64,000 nucleotides of DNA, from the NCBI GenBank assembly GCA_951804985.1, contig OX638131.1:36983544-37047543 (forward strand), in the 5' to 3' direction. The position numbers were made by a program, and so were the translations under genes. This stretch comes from Dryomyza anilis (lineage: Eukaryota > Arthropoda > Insecta > Diptera > Dryomyzidae). Of the stretch, positions 42,960-54,291 are shown piece after piece (positions within the stretch are counted from its first letter, which is position 1; every line of letters begins with the position of its first letter). Below the pieces are notes generated by a model. The model worked only from the letters and a program-made list of their open reading frames with translations. It ran no database searches and was not told the DNA's origin.

Positions 42960-43174
42960 TGTTGGGATAAATTTTCAAATTACACTAATATACTATAATA
43001 TTAGAAAATATTATTTTTCGAAAATAAGTGTTTTTCTATATGCCGTTTTTGAGATATCGACAGAACGTCATCTTCAGGGCAATATCATAAATGATGTATT
43101 ATATAATTAGGACATTTATTGATATATTATAAATAGTCTTGATAAATAAAAGAAAAATTGCTATTATAGTTCTA
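42960..43174. other. No recognised feature
   Basis: Short AT-rich spacer up to the Helitron end. Confidence 0.5.
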
Positions 43175-44136
43175 CTAGCTGGACCCGTGCACAAATCGTG
43201 CCAAGATTTTGTGAATTCATAGATATAAAGCGATTTTATTAATATAAAAAAAAAACATTAATATTTTTTTTTTATATCAGGGCTCGTGCTTCGCTGTGGA
43301 AGTTTTTATTGATTTTATAAATGTAGTAACCAAATAATAATTCTCCGCCAAAACAACTTTTCTCAAAGACAATTCAGACAGTAGAATATTTCGCCGCAGA
43401 ATTCTTCCCAGTAGAAATCTTCGCCGTAAAATTCTTCCCCATAGAACGCTTTACCGTAGAATTCTACCCGGTAGAACTCTTCCCGGTAGAAGTTTCCCAG
43501 TAGAAGTTTTAGTGTAGTTAGTTTTAATGTGGTGAGTTTTAGTGTGTTGAATTTTTAGTTTAGTGAATTTTTAGTGTGGTAAGTTTTTGTGTGGTGTGTT
43601 TTAGTGTGGTGAGTTTTAGTGTGGTGAGTTTTAGTGTGGTGAATTTTTAGTGTAGTGAGTTTTAGTGTGGTGAATTTTGTTGTGGTGAATTTTGTTGTTG
43701 TGAGTTTTAGTGTGGTGAGTTTTAGTGTGGTGAGTTTTGGTGTGGTGAGTTTTTGTATGGTGAACTTTTAGTGTGGTGAGTTTTATTGTGGTGAAATTTA
43801 GTGTGGTGAGTTTTAGTGTGGTGAGTTTTAGTGTGGTGAGTTTTAGTGTGGTGAGTTTTATTGTGGTGAGTTTTAGTGTGGTGAATTTTAGTTTTTTGTT
43901 TAATCTTTTTAGATGTGTATGTGGTGAGTAATGTCGTTTTGAATGTTTAGATTGTATGGGAGGTACCACGCCCCTTTGTCCAATCCCGCCCATATATAGC
44001 CTATGACACCCTCCGGACTCCTTAGTATACTGTGGCAAAATGTCAGTTAAATCGGTACAGCGGTTTAAACGTGATGCTGGAACAAACAGACAGACCGACA
44101 GACTGACAGACGGACCAAGAGTTTTATGTATATAGA
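43175..44136 (-). mobile_element. Helitron-like element, copy 3, complete end to end
   Basis: On the minus strand it starts TCTATATACATAAAACTC (at 44136) and ends GTGCACGGGTCCAGCTAG (at 43175), with a small hairpin GCAC-GATTT-GTGC about 10 nt before CTAG. It sits exactly between an A and a T. TC at the 5' end, hairpin plus CTAG at the 3' end, A|T target and no target duplication is the Helitron signature. Inside, in order: GTCTGTCTGTTTG; CCGATTTAACTGACATTT; a GGCGGGATTGGACAAAGG and GGCGTGG block; ~26 15-bp units CACTAAAACTCACCA (43500-43893); then 15-bp CTACCGGGAAGAGTT-type units (43380-43500). No helicase gene, so non-autonomous. Confidence 0.75.
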
Positions 44137-44249
44137 TGGAAAGCTTGTTGTAGAAGAATTAAATGTTTTAAATTCTAAAAAGTGGCTGAGAACGATCTAA
44201 AATATCATTTCGTTAAATATATTTGGAATATTAGCTTTCTTTTTTATAT

Positions 44250-44870
44250 ACGGGGTTTTCTTGTTTCCCAACAAATTTTTTAAAATTTGTGGTAAGCTCT
44301 TTTCTGAAAACCATTTAGCAATTACTGTCTGACCGATTTTCAGCTTTCATTTTAGCACTAGTGAAATAAACCGACATCACAACTATTATTGCAGATTTTG
44401 GTTGTCTTGCTTTAACTGATAACTTTTAAGCTCCATACCATGGATTGTTGCCTAGTTTCCGGGTCGTACATATAAAACCAAGATTCATCACCCGTTGTCA
44501 AAGTTGTTTGACTGTCCATTTTCTAATTTTTCTAAGAAATATTTGACAAAATGTACACGTGCCTTTTTTTGGTTCTCATTTAAAATGAGTGATACCCATC
44601 GAGCAGATTTCTTTGTGTATCCCAGGAGATCATTTCATATTCGTAATACAGTAATAATTTCTTGTGTTAATCTTGGATCTACTTCAATTTTTGACATTAA
44701 CAGTGACACATTTAAACCGTTGGTCATAGATCTGGGAAAATGTACAGTCTGGAATATTTGGAACCACTTTGAAGCAGTCACAACAGCTGGTGAATTTATA
44801 CGAAATGCAGTCTGATAATTTTTAAAAATTTTTGTTTTGTTGTCGTCGAAATCCATACAGTATACATACA
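44250..44870 (-). pseudogene. mariner-like transposase relic
   Basis: Minus-strand translation gives 'ASKWFQIFQTVHFPRSMTNG' and 'EVDPRLTQEIITVLRI' (DNA-binding part; RWFxxF and DPRLT signatures), then after a frameshift 'ARWVSLILNENQKKARVHFV' (about 44610-44550), then 'LTTGDESWFYMYDPETRQQS' with MVW (about 44505-44435). The Asp in TGDES is the first catalytic residue of mariner transposases, which integrate at TA and cut with a DDD/DDE triad. A last piece 'AKWFSEKSLPQILKNL' (about 44320-44270) corresponds to the segment before the second Asp, after which the element is truncated. There are several stops and frameshifts. It is a different family from the Tc1 relics at 16.5-18.0 kb. Confidence 0.8.
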
Positions 44871-44879
44871 CGAATTTTT

Positions 44880-45449
44880 GTTGTGTGTTTTTTTTTTTTT
44901 GTTTTGTGTTGGCGGTGGAATTTCTTCTGACTAGGCATCAGTAATTTTACGTTTTTTCAATTTCCATAGATCTTTGTGAGATTTAAAATAAATAACTTGA
45001 AACGTTAATGAATGGAATGGCAATTTTTTTTTTAATATTTTAAAATTATCTCCAACTTAGCAAACTAATGTTAGCCCTCGTATAAATTTGAAAAAAAAAA
45101 TTGTTTTTATTTTTTTTTTTGGAGTACTACTTTCTAAAGTTCTGTAATGTTATTTATTTTAAAAAGCAGGCCAGTAACCAGGGGTGGTTTTGTAGCGGTT
45201 CTGACCTCACAAACACTAATATTTTTGACAAATTAAAATATATAAAACATGTTTCTCTATAAAGTATGTCATAAAGTATGTCAATTATTCAAACGATAAA
45301 TAGAATATATTCTTAAAACTGAAGCTATTCAATTTTTTTTTAGGAAATTTTTAGTACTTTATTCCGCAATTTATCGCTCTATTTCGACATGCTGCAGATG
45401 CAAACTTTATCACAAAATAAAATATGAACCTTGTTCAACGGATAAATGG
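44880..45449. other. No recognised feature
   Basis: T-rich and AT-rich sequence with homopolymers (44889-44901, 45025-45034, 45110-45120). Confidence 0.5.
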
Positions 45450-47008
45450 TACATAAATCTGTGTCCAGATATTAGTTTTTGCAAAAAATCAAAAAGAAAT
45501 TTGTGGTAACTAAAAATTGTGTCACAAGTCCGCAATGTTTTTGCTCTCAAATTTTTGAAAAAATGTTTTAAACTTTAACTTACTGAAATTTTTTCAGAAT
45601 ATTTTTTAATATTTATATTTGAAATATTTCATTAAAATGTAGGAAAATACACGCAGCGATATACAATGTCATACAGAAATAATGTAGTGAGGCTAGGTGC
45701 AAAAACAGACAACATTATTTGCATTTGATGTCCGCATTATAGGGAAACATGATAGGGAAAGTATGCACTGCGTAAATCATCTGGTGTGTATTTTATTCGG
45801 CTGGCTTTAAAGTGTTAAAAAAATCTATTACACATCCGCGTTCAACGAATGCTTCTGAGCGACTGATCTGAAATTTTTGAAAATTGACAAAAAATAAATA
45901 AAACCAGTTGGGAAGATTAGATCACATGGGAAATTTTAAAGTAGGTGTTATTATGATAGTTAGGATTATCAAAATTATAGGCGGTCTAAGCCGACTATAA
46001 ATACCCTACATATATAAGTGGTAACCATTCAAAGTGATATATAGGTCACCTGGGTATGCGAATCCTGAAAATAACTATAAACATTCAATCGCTGAAGAAT
46101 TTCCATTCATTTGATACCCATATTTACAAATGGGTAGGTGTACCGAATTTCGATTTTTTTTTTTGGAACCACAAGTCGTTTCGCCGGAGACCATTTTTTT
46201 TCATGTATTTGAGCATGAGTCAATATATATTTGACCAAAAAAAGTTTACCTAAGCACGTATACAGTAAAATTGATCTGTAGATATAAATTTTATATGAGG
46301 TATTTGAACATAAGTGGTCGGTTCTCAGGTCACAATAGACCGATCATGCCAATTTTCTTGTTCAGACAGCTTAGATATATAAGTAATCTAAATCTAAAGT
46401 TTCATTGCTCTAGCTCTTCTATTTTGTCTGTAATCGTGATTTCAACAGACAGACAGAGGGACAGAGGGACAGACAGACGGACAGACAGACGGACGGACAT
46501 CGCTAAATCGACTCAGGAGGTCATGCTGATATACTTTTCCATACCGGAGATGCTTCCTTATGGGTGCGACAAACGGCGTACCAAACTTAATATACCCTTT
46601 CACTCTTAGTGTAGGGTATAAAAACGGAACCCCAAAGCTAATCATTATTAAATTTAAACTGAATGTATTATTTGGGATATATATACTGCATAATTGAATG
46701 TATGGAAATATATTTCGTGACGCATTATTATGTTTAGTATGCACTACACCATTTGGAACTGAAATGAAAAAATTTCAAATACAAATATTAAAAAATATTC
46801 AGACAAAATTTCAGTAAGTTAAAGTTAAAAACATTTTTCAAAAATTTGAGAGCAAAAACTCTGCGGACTTAAATTTAAAAACAAAATTAACAGAGCTTAG
46901 AGATTTGTGATAAATTACTCTCTCGGTACAATTTTTAGGTAATACAAATTTCTTTTTTATTTTTTGCAAAAAATTAGGGATATTATTAGGATAAATTCGT
47001 AAATCTGT
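45450..47008. repeat. Long inverted repeat (~200-250-bp arms) enclosing a DINE-B
   Basis: The left arm (45450-45650) and the reverse complement of the right arm (46760-47008) share, in order, TTTTTGCAAAAAAT, AAGAAATTTGT, CTAAAAATTGT, AAGTCCGCA, 'TTTTTGCTCTCAAATTTTTG' and 'TTTAACTTACTGAAATTTT'. The right arm has an extra ~45 bp. Between the arms lie about 250 bp of unassigned sequence, a DINE-B copy (45902-46622) and 140 bp more. An M1 MITE begins right at the outer edge of the right arm. This looks like the TIRs of a DNA transposon or foldback element, seen once in the window. Confidence 0.7.
45902..46622 (-). mobile_element. DINE-1-like element, family DINE-B, copy 3
   Basis: Starts AACCAGTTGGGAAGATTAG, carries TAGGCGGTCTAAGCCGACTA (45977; the hairpin with one changed base), the GACAGACAGAGGGACAGAGG microsatellite (46444) and CGACTCAGGAGGTCATGCTG, and ends ACCCTTTCACTCTTAGTG...TAGGGTATA. 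About 12 bp of the hallmark (TCAAGAATATAT) is deleted after ATGCTGA. It lies inside the inverted repeat 45450-47008. Confidence 0.85.
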
Positions 47009-47842
47009 ACACCCAGAAAAAAATCATGGTAAATTGATAGTATTTCAATAGAAAAACAATAATTTATACCATTAAAATTGGTCAATAGGATGCGTCCCAT
47101 TACTTCAGTAATATTGGAACTGTTAATACAATATTTTGTTGTACCATAAATATTATAATGTGCTCTTTTAATTACAATAAGCAAATCATATAAATATTTA
47201 TTGATACGTATTATTAATTTTATAGTATAGTCGAATTACATTTCCTAATAATATATTAAAACAAAAGTTTATTTTAGTTAATTTACTATATAATATATTT
47301 TAATTAAATGTCGAAACTGAAATTCACTTTTAAAAAATCACACATATAAATGGACACTTCTCGTTGCAAAAGGTTATAGCACATTCAATGTTCGCTTCAG
47401 TTTCCAGTACTTGAGTCTGCATTTAGAGTCTGTCGCCATAACAGAAGTTCGATTTATTATTTATTATCTGAAAATTTACATTAAATACAATAATTCCTTA
47501 CCCATGTCGCTATTAATAATGTGGATTATTACAAAAAATGCATGCGACCATTTTGGGCAAACACAAACACGCAGAATGACGTACAAAACGAACAAGTTTT
47601 TATTCGTCTTTATGTTTTTTATGCCACGTTTATTATTATAGGAGGAAACCATTAAAACAATAGTATTTATTCTATTAAAAATAATAATATTGAAATATTT
47701 AGATTCATGGTACAGAATTTTTCGAATACTATCAAATTAATTAGAAAACTTTTGATTCAAAAAGAAAAATTATTATTTCATGAACCATAAGATTAATGGT
47801 CGTACCATTGAGTACTTAATGGGACATTTTGTTCTGAGTGTA
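47009..47842. mobile_element. MITE family M1, long form
   Basis: The left end ACACCCAGAAAAAAATCATG and right end TTTTGTTCTGAGTGT are imperfect inverted repeats. The ~800-bp interior starts with ACCATTAAAATTGGTCAATA and ends with a partly complementary segment (47640-47830), as in the shorter M1 copies. The extra central ~500 bp contains no recognisable transposase. It abuts the right arm of the inverted repeat 45450-47008. Confidence 0.6.
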
Positions 47843-48990
47843 CATAAATTTATAAGATATACAAGAAAAATAAAATCGGTACTATATCAAAATTATTCTT
47901 CTATCCAGGGACTAAAACCCTTTGGAACATCGGTTTCGGATTTGGTTCCCAGATTTTGAAATAGTGGTTCGGTTCTGATTCCGGTTCCAATCATCAAATT
48001 ATATGGGTTCCATTACGGTACCACACATTTTTTAATTACGGTTCTGGCTGCAAACATCCGATTCTGGTCTTTTCGGTCTCTGCATCTATAAAATTTTTAG
48101 AAAATCCTAAATAATGATTTTTTTTTTTTTTGGGCCATTCCACACCAAATCGACCAGCGTTTGGAACTCACCTTCTTCGATTTCAATGAAATTTTGGCAA
48201 CTGATAAAGGGAAATTATTTTTTGAAATATGATGCAATCAAAATACCTTCTTTAAAAGTCGAAAAGTCTCAAAGAATCCAATGTTTAAAAAAAAATAACC
48301 AATAACGCAGATCCTAGTTGAACTTTAAATGATCAATATGATCAACGATTTCCTTTTCCTTCTATGTATCAATATATATTTTAAATGCATGAGAATATAC
48401 CATCCCATTCAATAAAATTCTAATTCGACTAAGACTCATTTTAATGTTATTCCATTGTTGGATTCTTTATATCCTGTCAAATTTTGGTGCGGATCGGTCG
48501 ACCATATCCCAAATAATAACCAAACATGTTCTTAGCATAAATGAACAATGTTGGAGACAAAACTTTTCTTTCCATTTTAGTTTTTCGTGGAGATATTGAG
48601 TTTTAATATTTTCGGTCGGGAATATTCCAAAATAAATTTCGAAAATAAATAAAATGAATTAATTTGTATGCGCGAATGTAATTTCTGGAACTGTCTCTTA
48701 AAAATAAATATATTTCATAACTTATAAACATTAATAACTAAAAGTACTTATTCAGGTATGTTTTAAAATTCGATCTTGATACAAATTCATGTACTACAAG
48801 TCAATAACAATCTATTTAAATTTCTATGCATATTTTAAACTTATTGCATTCGACTGAAATACGTATATTTCGTATTCTGGTACAGGAAAAAATAATACGA
48901 TCGAATTAAAATGTGAATAAGATATGACTTTATAGTTTTTTTTTGTGCTGTCAAAAACAAGTTCGGGTTAAACTCCTTCATTACACGCCA
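47843..48990. other. No recognised gene; GGTTCCGG-type words
   Basis: 47930-48080 contains repeated GGTTCCG/GGTTCTG words. 4301-4369 carries the complementary CCGGAACCGAAAC. Beyond this nothing was recognised. Confidence 0.4.
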
Positions 48991-50060
48991 AGGTTCCAAA
49001 GTTTGTCAGCGCAACTTATAGAACAGAAATATTTACAATATAGAACATGGACATACATAATAAAATCAATGCCTAAAGTAACAAAAACAAAGAGCAATTT
49101 AAAAAATAACAACAACAACAACAAATACCGTAGTAGCACAAAAACATTTGTTTACACAAAAAAATAACAAGAAAATTAATAAAAACAACATAAAATACAA
49201 GAAACTATGGGATACAGCTACCCCGTTATCTACCAAGTGGCCGCAGGATCAAGCAGCGATATGCTTTAACTATCTACAACAGCAGGAGCAGGAGCAGCAA
49301 CAGTCAGCGCGTGCTTCAACGTCGACTTATTGAAAAAATATCCTTGAGTCAAAACACTGAATCGCACTGAAAATCAACTTAATAAAAATAACAGTACAGT
49401 GGTGAAAAGGATGCGGAAATAAACGCAAATAAAACTAAATAGATTTGTGATGTTGCCAGACCGCCGCCAGGACATTCTCTGCATTCTGTTTCTACCATTT
49501 TTGTTGTACATTTTTATATCGGCAATATTTTGTATTTCATACTCTGTGTTTTCTTTATCTAGTCGTAAGTGAATCAATGCAATTTATATGCGCCAAACAC
49601 ACAGCCACACACACACACAGTGATGGCAGCGCCAAACTACGAAAGGACCTTCTTCGTGTGTGAAAATATTGTGCGTAGCCTGCGGCAAAAATAATAAGCG
49701 CAGACACTCGCATAATAAAATATCCTGTTGGTCGCTTCGCTTATAAAAACCCCACATCCTACATCCTACTCATCGCAGCACAGTTTCAAACTGTTCCTGC
49801 TTCCGCTTTGACTCTCCTTTCTGTCGGCTCTTCTGCGCTCCATATCTGATGTTTTGTATTTGTGTTGGTCCCTATTATTTTCATAGTAGATAAATAGTTT
49901 TTGTGCGACCGAATGCTCCTGCGGGATATTTATGTGGAATATAATTTTATTCGACTTGTTGAGTTGTACAAACAAACAGCATGATAAATAATGAAATTAA
50001 TGAGCGAATTTGATAGCGCAACAAGTCCGCGCCTTGTCCACTTTTATTCTGTACTCGGTT
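48991..50060. other. Unique stretch with AAC and CA microsatellites
   Basis: Low-copy sequence with AAC repeats (49106-49125) and CA repeats (49596-49619), CAG-type runs (49278-49310), and a GC-richer part at 49600-49860. No window-wide repeat family is present. Likely host non-coding or promoter-proximal DNA; no frame is recognisable. Confidence 0.35.
49742..49775 (+). promoter_or_regulatory. Candidate TATA/initiator core promoter
   Basis: TATAAAA at 49742-49748 is followed exactly 30 bp later by TCATCG (A at 49772), a one-mismatch fit to the arthropod initiator TCAKTY. GC-richer sequence follows. No downstream coding exon is identified, so the call rests on motif spacing alone. Confidence 0.2.
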
Positions 50061-50550
50061 ATTAGAGTCAGACCGTGTGAATAAATGGTGGGTTAGTAAA
50101 AACCGTAAAATATGCGAAACAATACTTATTTAATTTAATTATTATATAAATATTTGAAATTTATTTTATTATAATTTTCGATTTTATAGTAGATTTTTAA
50201 AGCAGAAGAATTTGTATCTATTACCATTTATAACATATGAAAGATTTTAATACTGAAATGATTTTAATTCTTCATGATGATATCGAAAATTAATTTACGA
50301 ATCATTTAAATTAGCATATTTTAACGATTTTCAAATCATATATGAATACTTCAACGTTATATAAAAAATCTACCAAGCAGTTCGGGGCTGTTCAAACCTG
50401 GGGGGCTAATCTGTAACGCGTTTCAAAAGTAATATTACGAATAGAATTGACTTTCGTAAATCTTTGTTTTTCGAATCGCGACACAGAGTAACCCCCTTGA
50501 AATCTTCTACCAATTTGTGAAATACTTCTAGTCCAATTTCCATCCGTCAA
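50061..50550. other. No recognised feature
   Basis: AT-rich spacer up to the Helitron 5' end. Confidence 0.5.
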
Positions 50551-51475
50551 TCTATATATATAAAACTCTTGGTCCGTCTGTCTGTCTGTCCGTCTGTCCG
50601 CCTGTTTGTCTGTCTGTCTGTTTGTTCCAGCATCACGTCTAAACCGCTGAACCGATTTAACTGAAATTTGCAACAGGATACTATGGAGTCCGGAGAGTGT
50701 CATAGGCTATATATAGGCGGGATTGCACAAAGGGGCGTGGTACCTCCCATACAACCTAAACTTTCAAAACGACATAACTCAGCACATACACAATATAAAA
50801 AGATGAAACAAAAAACTAAAATTCACCACACTAAAACTCACCACACTAAAACACACCACACTAAAACTCACCACACTAAAACTCACCATACTAAAACTCA
50901 CCATACTAAAACTCACCACAATAAAACTCACCACGCTAAAACTCACCACACTAAAAATTCACCATACTAAAACTCACCACACCAAAATTCACCACACTAA
51001 AACTCACCACACTAAAAGTCAACACAATAAAGCTCACCACACTAAAACTCACCACACTAAAAATTCACCACACTAAAACTCACCACACCAAAATTCACCA
51101 CACTAAAACTCACCACACTAAAACTCACCACCATAAAACTCACCACACTAAAACTCACCACCCTAAAAATTCACCACACTAAAACTCACCACACTAAAAC
51201 TCACCATACTAAAAACTCACTACACCGAAACTCACCACACTAAAACACACCACACTAAAACTCACCACACTAAAACTCACCACACCAAATCTCACCACAC
51301 TAAAACACACCACACTAAAACTCACGACACTAAAAATTCACTACACTAAAAATTCAACACACTAAAACTCACCACATTTAAACTAACTACACTAAAACTT
51401 CTACTGGGAAAAACTCTACGGGGAACAATTCTACCGGGAAGAGTTCTTCCGGGAAGAATTCTACGGACAGCCTAT
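50551..51475 (+). mobile_element. Helitron-like element, copy 4, long minisatellite, 3'-truncated
   Basis: Starts TCTATATATATAAAACTC at 50551, preceded by A. It has a GTCTGTCTGTCCGTC tract, 'ACCGATTTAACTGAAATTTG' and GGCGTGG, then about 38 units of the 15-bp CACTAAAACTCACCA minisatellite (50818-51385), then 15-bp CTACGGGGAACAATT-type units (51390-51470). Similarity to copy 3 stops after ATTCTACGG (51472); the 3' hairpin and CTAG end are absent. The palindromic FB copy C starts about 50 bp further on. Confidence 0.75.
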
Positions 51476-51521
51476 GAAAAATATATAACAAATACATGGA
51501 TACTGGTCTGAATACTACATA

Positions 51522-52830
51522 ATCTCGTCACTATCATGCCAAAGGGGTGAATGTGCAATTTTGGACATTTGCGTTTTTTTACATTTTTGAATGTAGTTTA
51601 TCCTCAAGTATGCTGTGCCAAAATCGCGTGTCATTTTGTTGGATAATTCTAGCCACAAAAGACAAAACCAAAAGGACGAATTTGAAAAATTGAAAATCTA
51701 GTCATGCCAAAAGGGCGAATCCTTTTGTTTTTTGCCATTACTTTTTATTGCTATAAGATAAAATAATGGTGTAAAGGCATATTTTGCCAAACATTAATTT
51801 GCCAATTGTTATTTGCAGAAATTTTTTTTTGGTAAAAAATTTGTAATTAATAATGCAGATCGATAGGTGCTTTGAAAACAAACAGTAAATGCCTGCACCC
51901 CATAATTTTATCTCGTATCAATAAAAAGTTATGGCGAAAAAACGAAGAGATTCGCTCTTTTGGCATGACAAGATCTTTAATTTTTCTAATTCGACCTTTT
52001 GGTTTTGTCTTTTGTGGCTAGAAATATCCAACTAAACGACACGCGATTTTAGCACAATATACTTGAGGAAAAACTACATTCAAAATATAACCAGTTGGGA
52101 AGGTTAGATCACATGGGAAATTTTAAAGTAGGTTTTCGTATGATAGTTAGGATTATCAAAATCGGTCTAAGCCGACTATAAATACCCTACACATATGTGT
52201 GGTTACCATTAAAAGTGGTATATAGGTCACCAGGATATACGAATCCTGAAAATAACTACAAACTTTCAATCGATGAAGAATTTCCATTCATTTGATACCC
52301 ATATTTACAAATGGGTAGGTGTACCAAATTTCGATTTTTTTTGTGAACCACAAATCTTTTCGCCGGAAAACATTATTATCATGTATTTGAGCATGATGTC
52401 AATATATGTTTGACCAAAAAAGTTTACCTAAGCACGTATACATAAAAATTGATCTTTATATGTACATTTTATATGAGGTATTTGAACATAAGTAGTCGGA
52501 TCATAGGTCACAATGGACCGATCTCGCACATACAGCGTAGGTATATTAGTAATCTAAGTTATAAGTTTCATTTACCTAGCTCTTCAATTTTAAAAGTAGT
52601 AGGGATTTCAACAGACAGACGGACAGACAGACGGACAGACGGACATCGCTAAATCGACTCAGGAGGTCATGCTGATCAAGAATATATATACTTTTCCATA
52701 CCGGAGATGTTTCCTTCTGGGTGTTACAAACGGCGTACCAAACTGAATATACCCTTTCACTCTTAGTGTGGGGTATAAAAAGTAAGTGTCAAAAATTGCA
52801 CATTCACCACTTTGGCATGATAGTGATCGA
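51522..52830. mobile_element. Palindromic foldback element FB, copy C, with nested DINE-B
   Basis: With the DINE-B removed, almost the whole element is one inverted repeat. The left arm reads TCGTCACTATCATGCCAAAG, CATTTTTGAATGTAGTTTA, AGCCACAAAAGACAAAACC, 'GTCATGCCAAAAGGGCGAAT', and the right arm runs back through the same blocks to 'TTTGGCATGATAGTG' at 52811. The arms are about 260 bp. The centre (51750-51935) is an internally deleted version of the module seen in copies A and B. It is non-coding. It is the best copy for defining the element's ends. Confidence 0.75.
52089..52778 (-). mobile_element. DINE-1-like element, family DINE-B, copy 4
   Basis: Starts AACCAGTTGGGAAGGTTAG and ends ACCCTTTCACTCTTAGTG...GGGGTATA. 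It carries ATCGGTCTAAGCCGACTA (hairpin with the loop side shortened), GACAGACAGACGGACAGACG, and the hallmark complement 'ATGCTGATCAAGAATATATA'. It is inserted in the right arm of FB copy C between ACATTCAAAATATA and AAAGTAAGTGTC. Confidence 0.9.
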
Positions 52831-53539
52831 CATAATATGTATATTATGTACATACTCGATCAGAGTTGAATATTCAGAACTTATTTTTTTAAAAGCTGTA
52901 TATTTTACATATATTTTTAATGGAGGATATAAGAAAATTCAATTTTTTTGAAAATATTGATTTTGGTCGTTAATAACTTCTGCCAGCTAAAAGCTGAAAA
53001 AAAAATGTATGTTATAGAACTCGCGATTCTGGACAGCGTTTGTTCTACGACTTTGCTCATAGGTGTTACTTACTTGAACCAGATCAAAAAATCCTCATTG
53101 GGCACCCGGCACCCACTCGGCACCCACTGGGCACCCAGACTTCAAAATTGAAAAAGTGCATTTTGTACTTTAGGATTTTTAAAGGAAAAGTCAAGAAATT
53201 TTATTACGAAAATCGTGGAAAATGATAAAAAAGCATAAAAGTATGAATATTTATGGTTTGCTTTGATGAAAAAGTTATTTTTTTTATGGCCATTGTTGAT
53301 GTTATATTCACACCATTTATTTACAAGCACTAATTCTGTTCGAAGATCAGGAATTCTGTAGTTTGAAAAAAACAAACTTAAAAACAGACTTAAAAAAAAA
53401 CATTAAAAATCGTTTCTATAGAATTTCACATATGCTCAATTTTTAACTCCCGGTGCTGTGATGGTTCGTTGAACAAAGTTTGGATTTTCATCCGTTGGTT
53501 CCTGGCGAAACCAGTGGGCATTTAAGGGTTAAGTCAAAA
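52831..53539. other. No recognised feature
   Basis: Includes a small GGCACCC tandem (53100-53135). Nothing else was recognised. Confidence 0.45.
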
Positions 53540-54000
53540 TTTACTTAAAGTTATAGCTGAATGAATACCCTTTCACCTCATGTCCACTATTACTGACGGG
53601 ACGTTCCGAGCCTGGCCGCTAGAGGCGTTATAGCTGAAATTAGTCGAAATTTTCGAATTTGAACGTTATCCACAAAAAAGTTTTTACGTTGAAATTGATT
53701 TTAACTTATAGCAAAATAAATACTCTTTCATACCATACTCACTTTTACTACCGAATAGTGCGGACCCTGACCTATAGAGGCGTTATAGCTGAATAAGGTC
53801 TAAAATTTTGATTTTGAACCTTCATAACTCAAAATGTTTAAAAGTTTTTAAAATTAAATTTATTTTTACTTATAGGTGAATGAATACCCTTTCAAACAAT
53901 ATTAAATCATACTGCGAAATGTTTTCAAACCTGACCGCTAGAGGCGTTATAGTGAAATGAAGTTTACATTTTAAACTTCAAATGTGTGTTAAAATATTTC
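53540..54000 (+). repeat. Three-unit tandem repeat, ~160 bp
   Basis: AGAGGCGTTATAG recurs at 53621, 53776 and 53940, each followed by a GAAAT/GAATAAG stretch and preceded by a CTGRCCGCTAG- or CTGACCTAT-type block. 'GAATACCCTTTCA' or its variant begins each unit (53564, 53718 as AATACTCTTTCA, 53884). The units are worn, with 155- and 164-bp steps. Confidence 0.7.
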
Positions 54001-54099
54001 TTAAGCTAACTATACTTAAAAAATATTTTAATTGTAGAATTGAAAAGTGTAGTATTAAAAATATTATGCAAATTATACAAAAATTTAAATGTATGCTGT

Positions 54100-54291
54100 T
54101 CTTAATCGATTTTTTTTTGTTTTCGTGTTTTTATTTTTGTTGCATATTTTTTGTTTGTTTATTTTTTATTTTATTTTTCTTTTTGTGTTTATATTTTGGT
54201 TTTGTTTGATTTGGTTGCTGCTCTCGTTCATGTTTTTTTTTGTGATTTTCCAGTTTTTGTGTTTTTTCCCGTTTTTATTTTACTTTGGTTT
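54100..54291 (+). repeat. T/G-rich low-complexity tract, left part
   Basis: TTTTTGTTT/TTTTGTGTTTT words with almost no A. It continues at 54945-55650 after a DINE-A insertion. It gives spurious Phe/Leu/Cys-rich frames. Confidence 0.7.
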
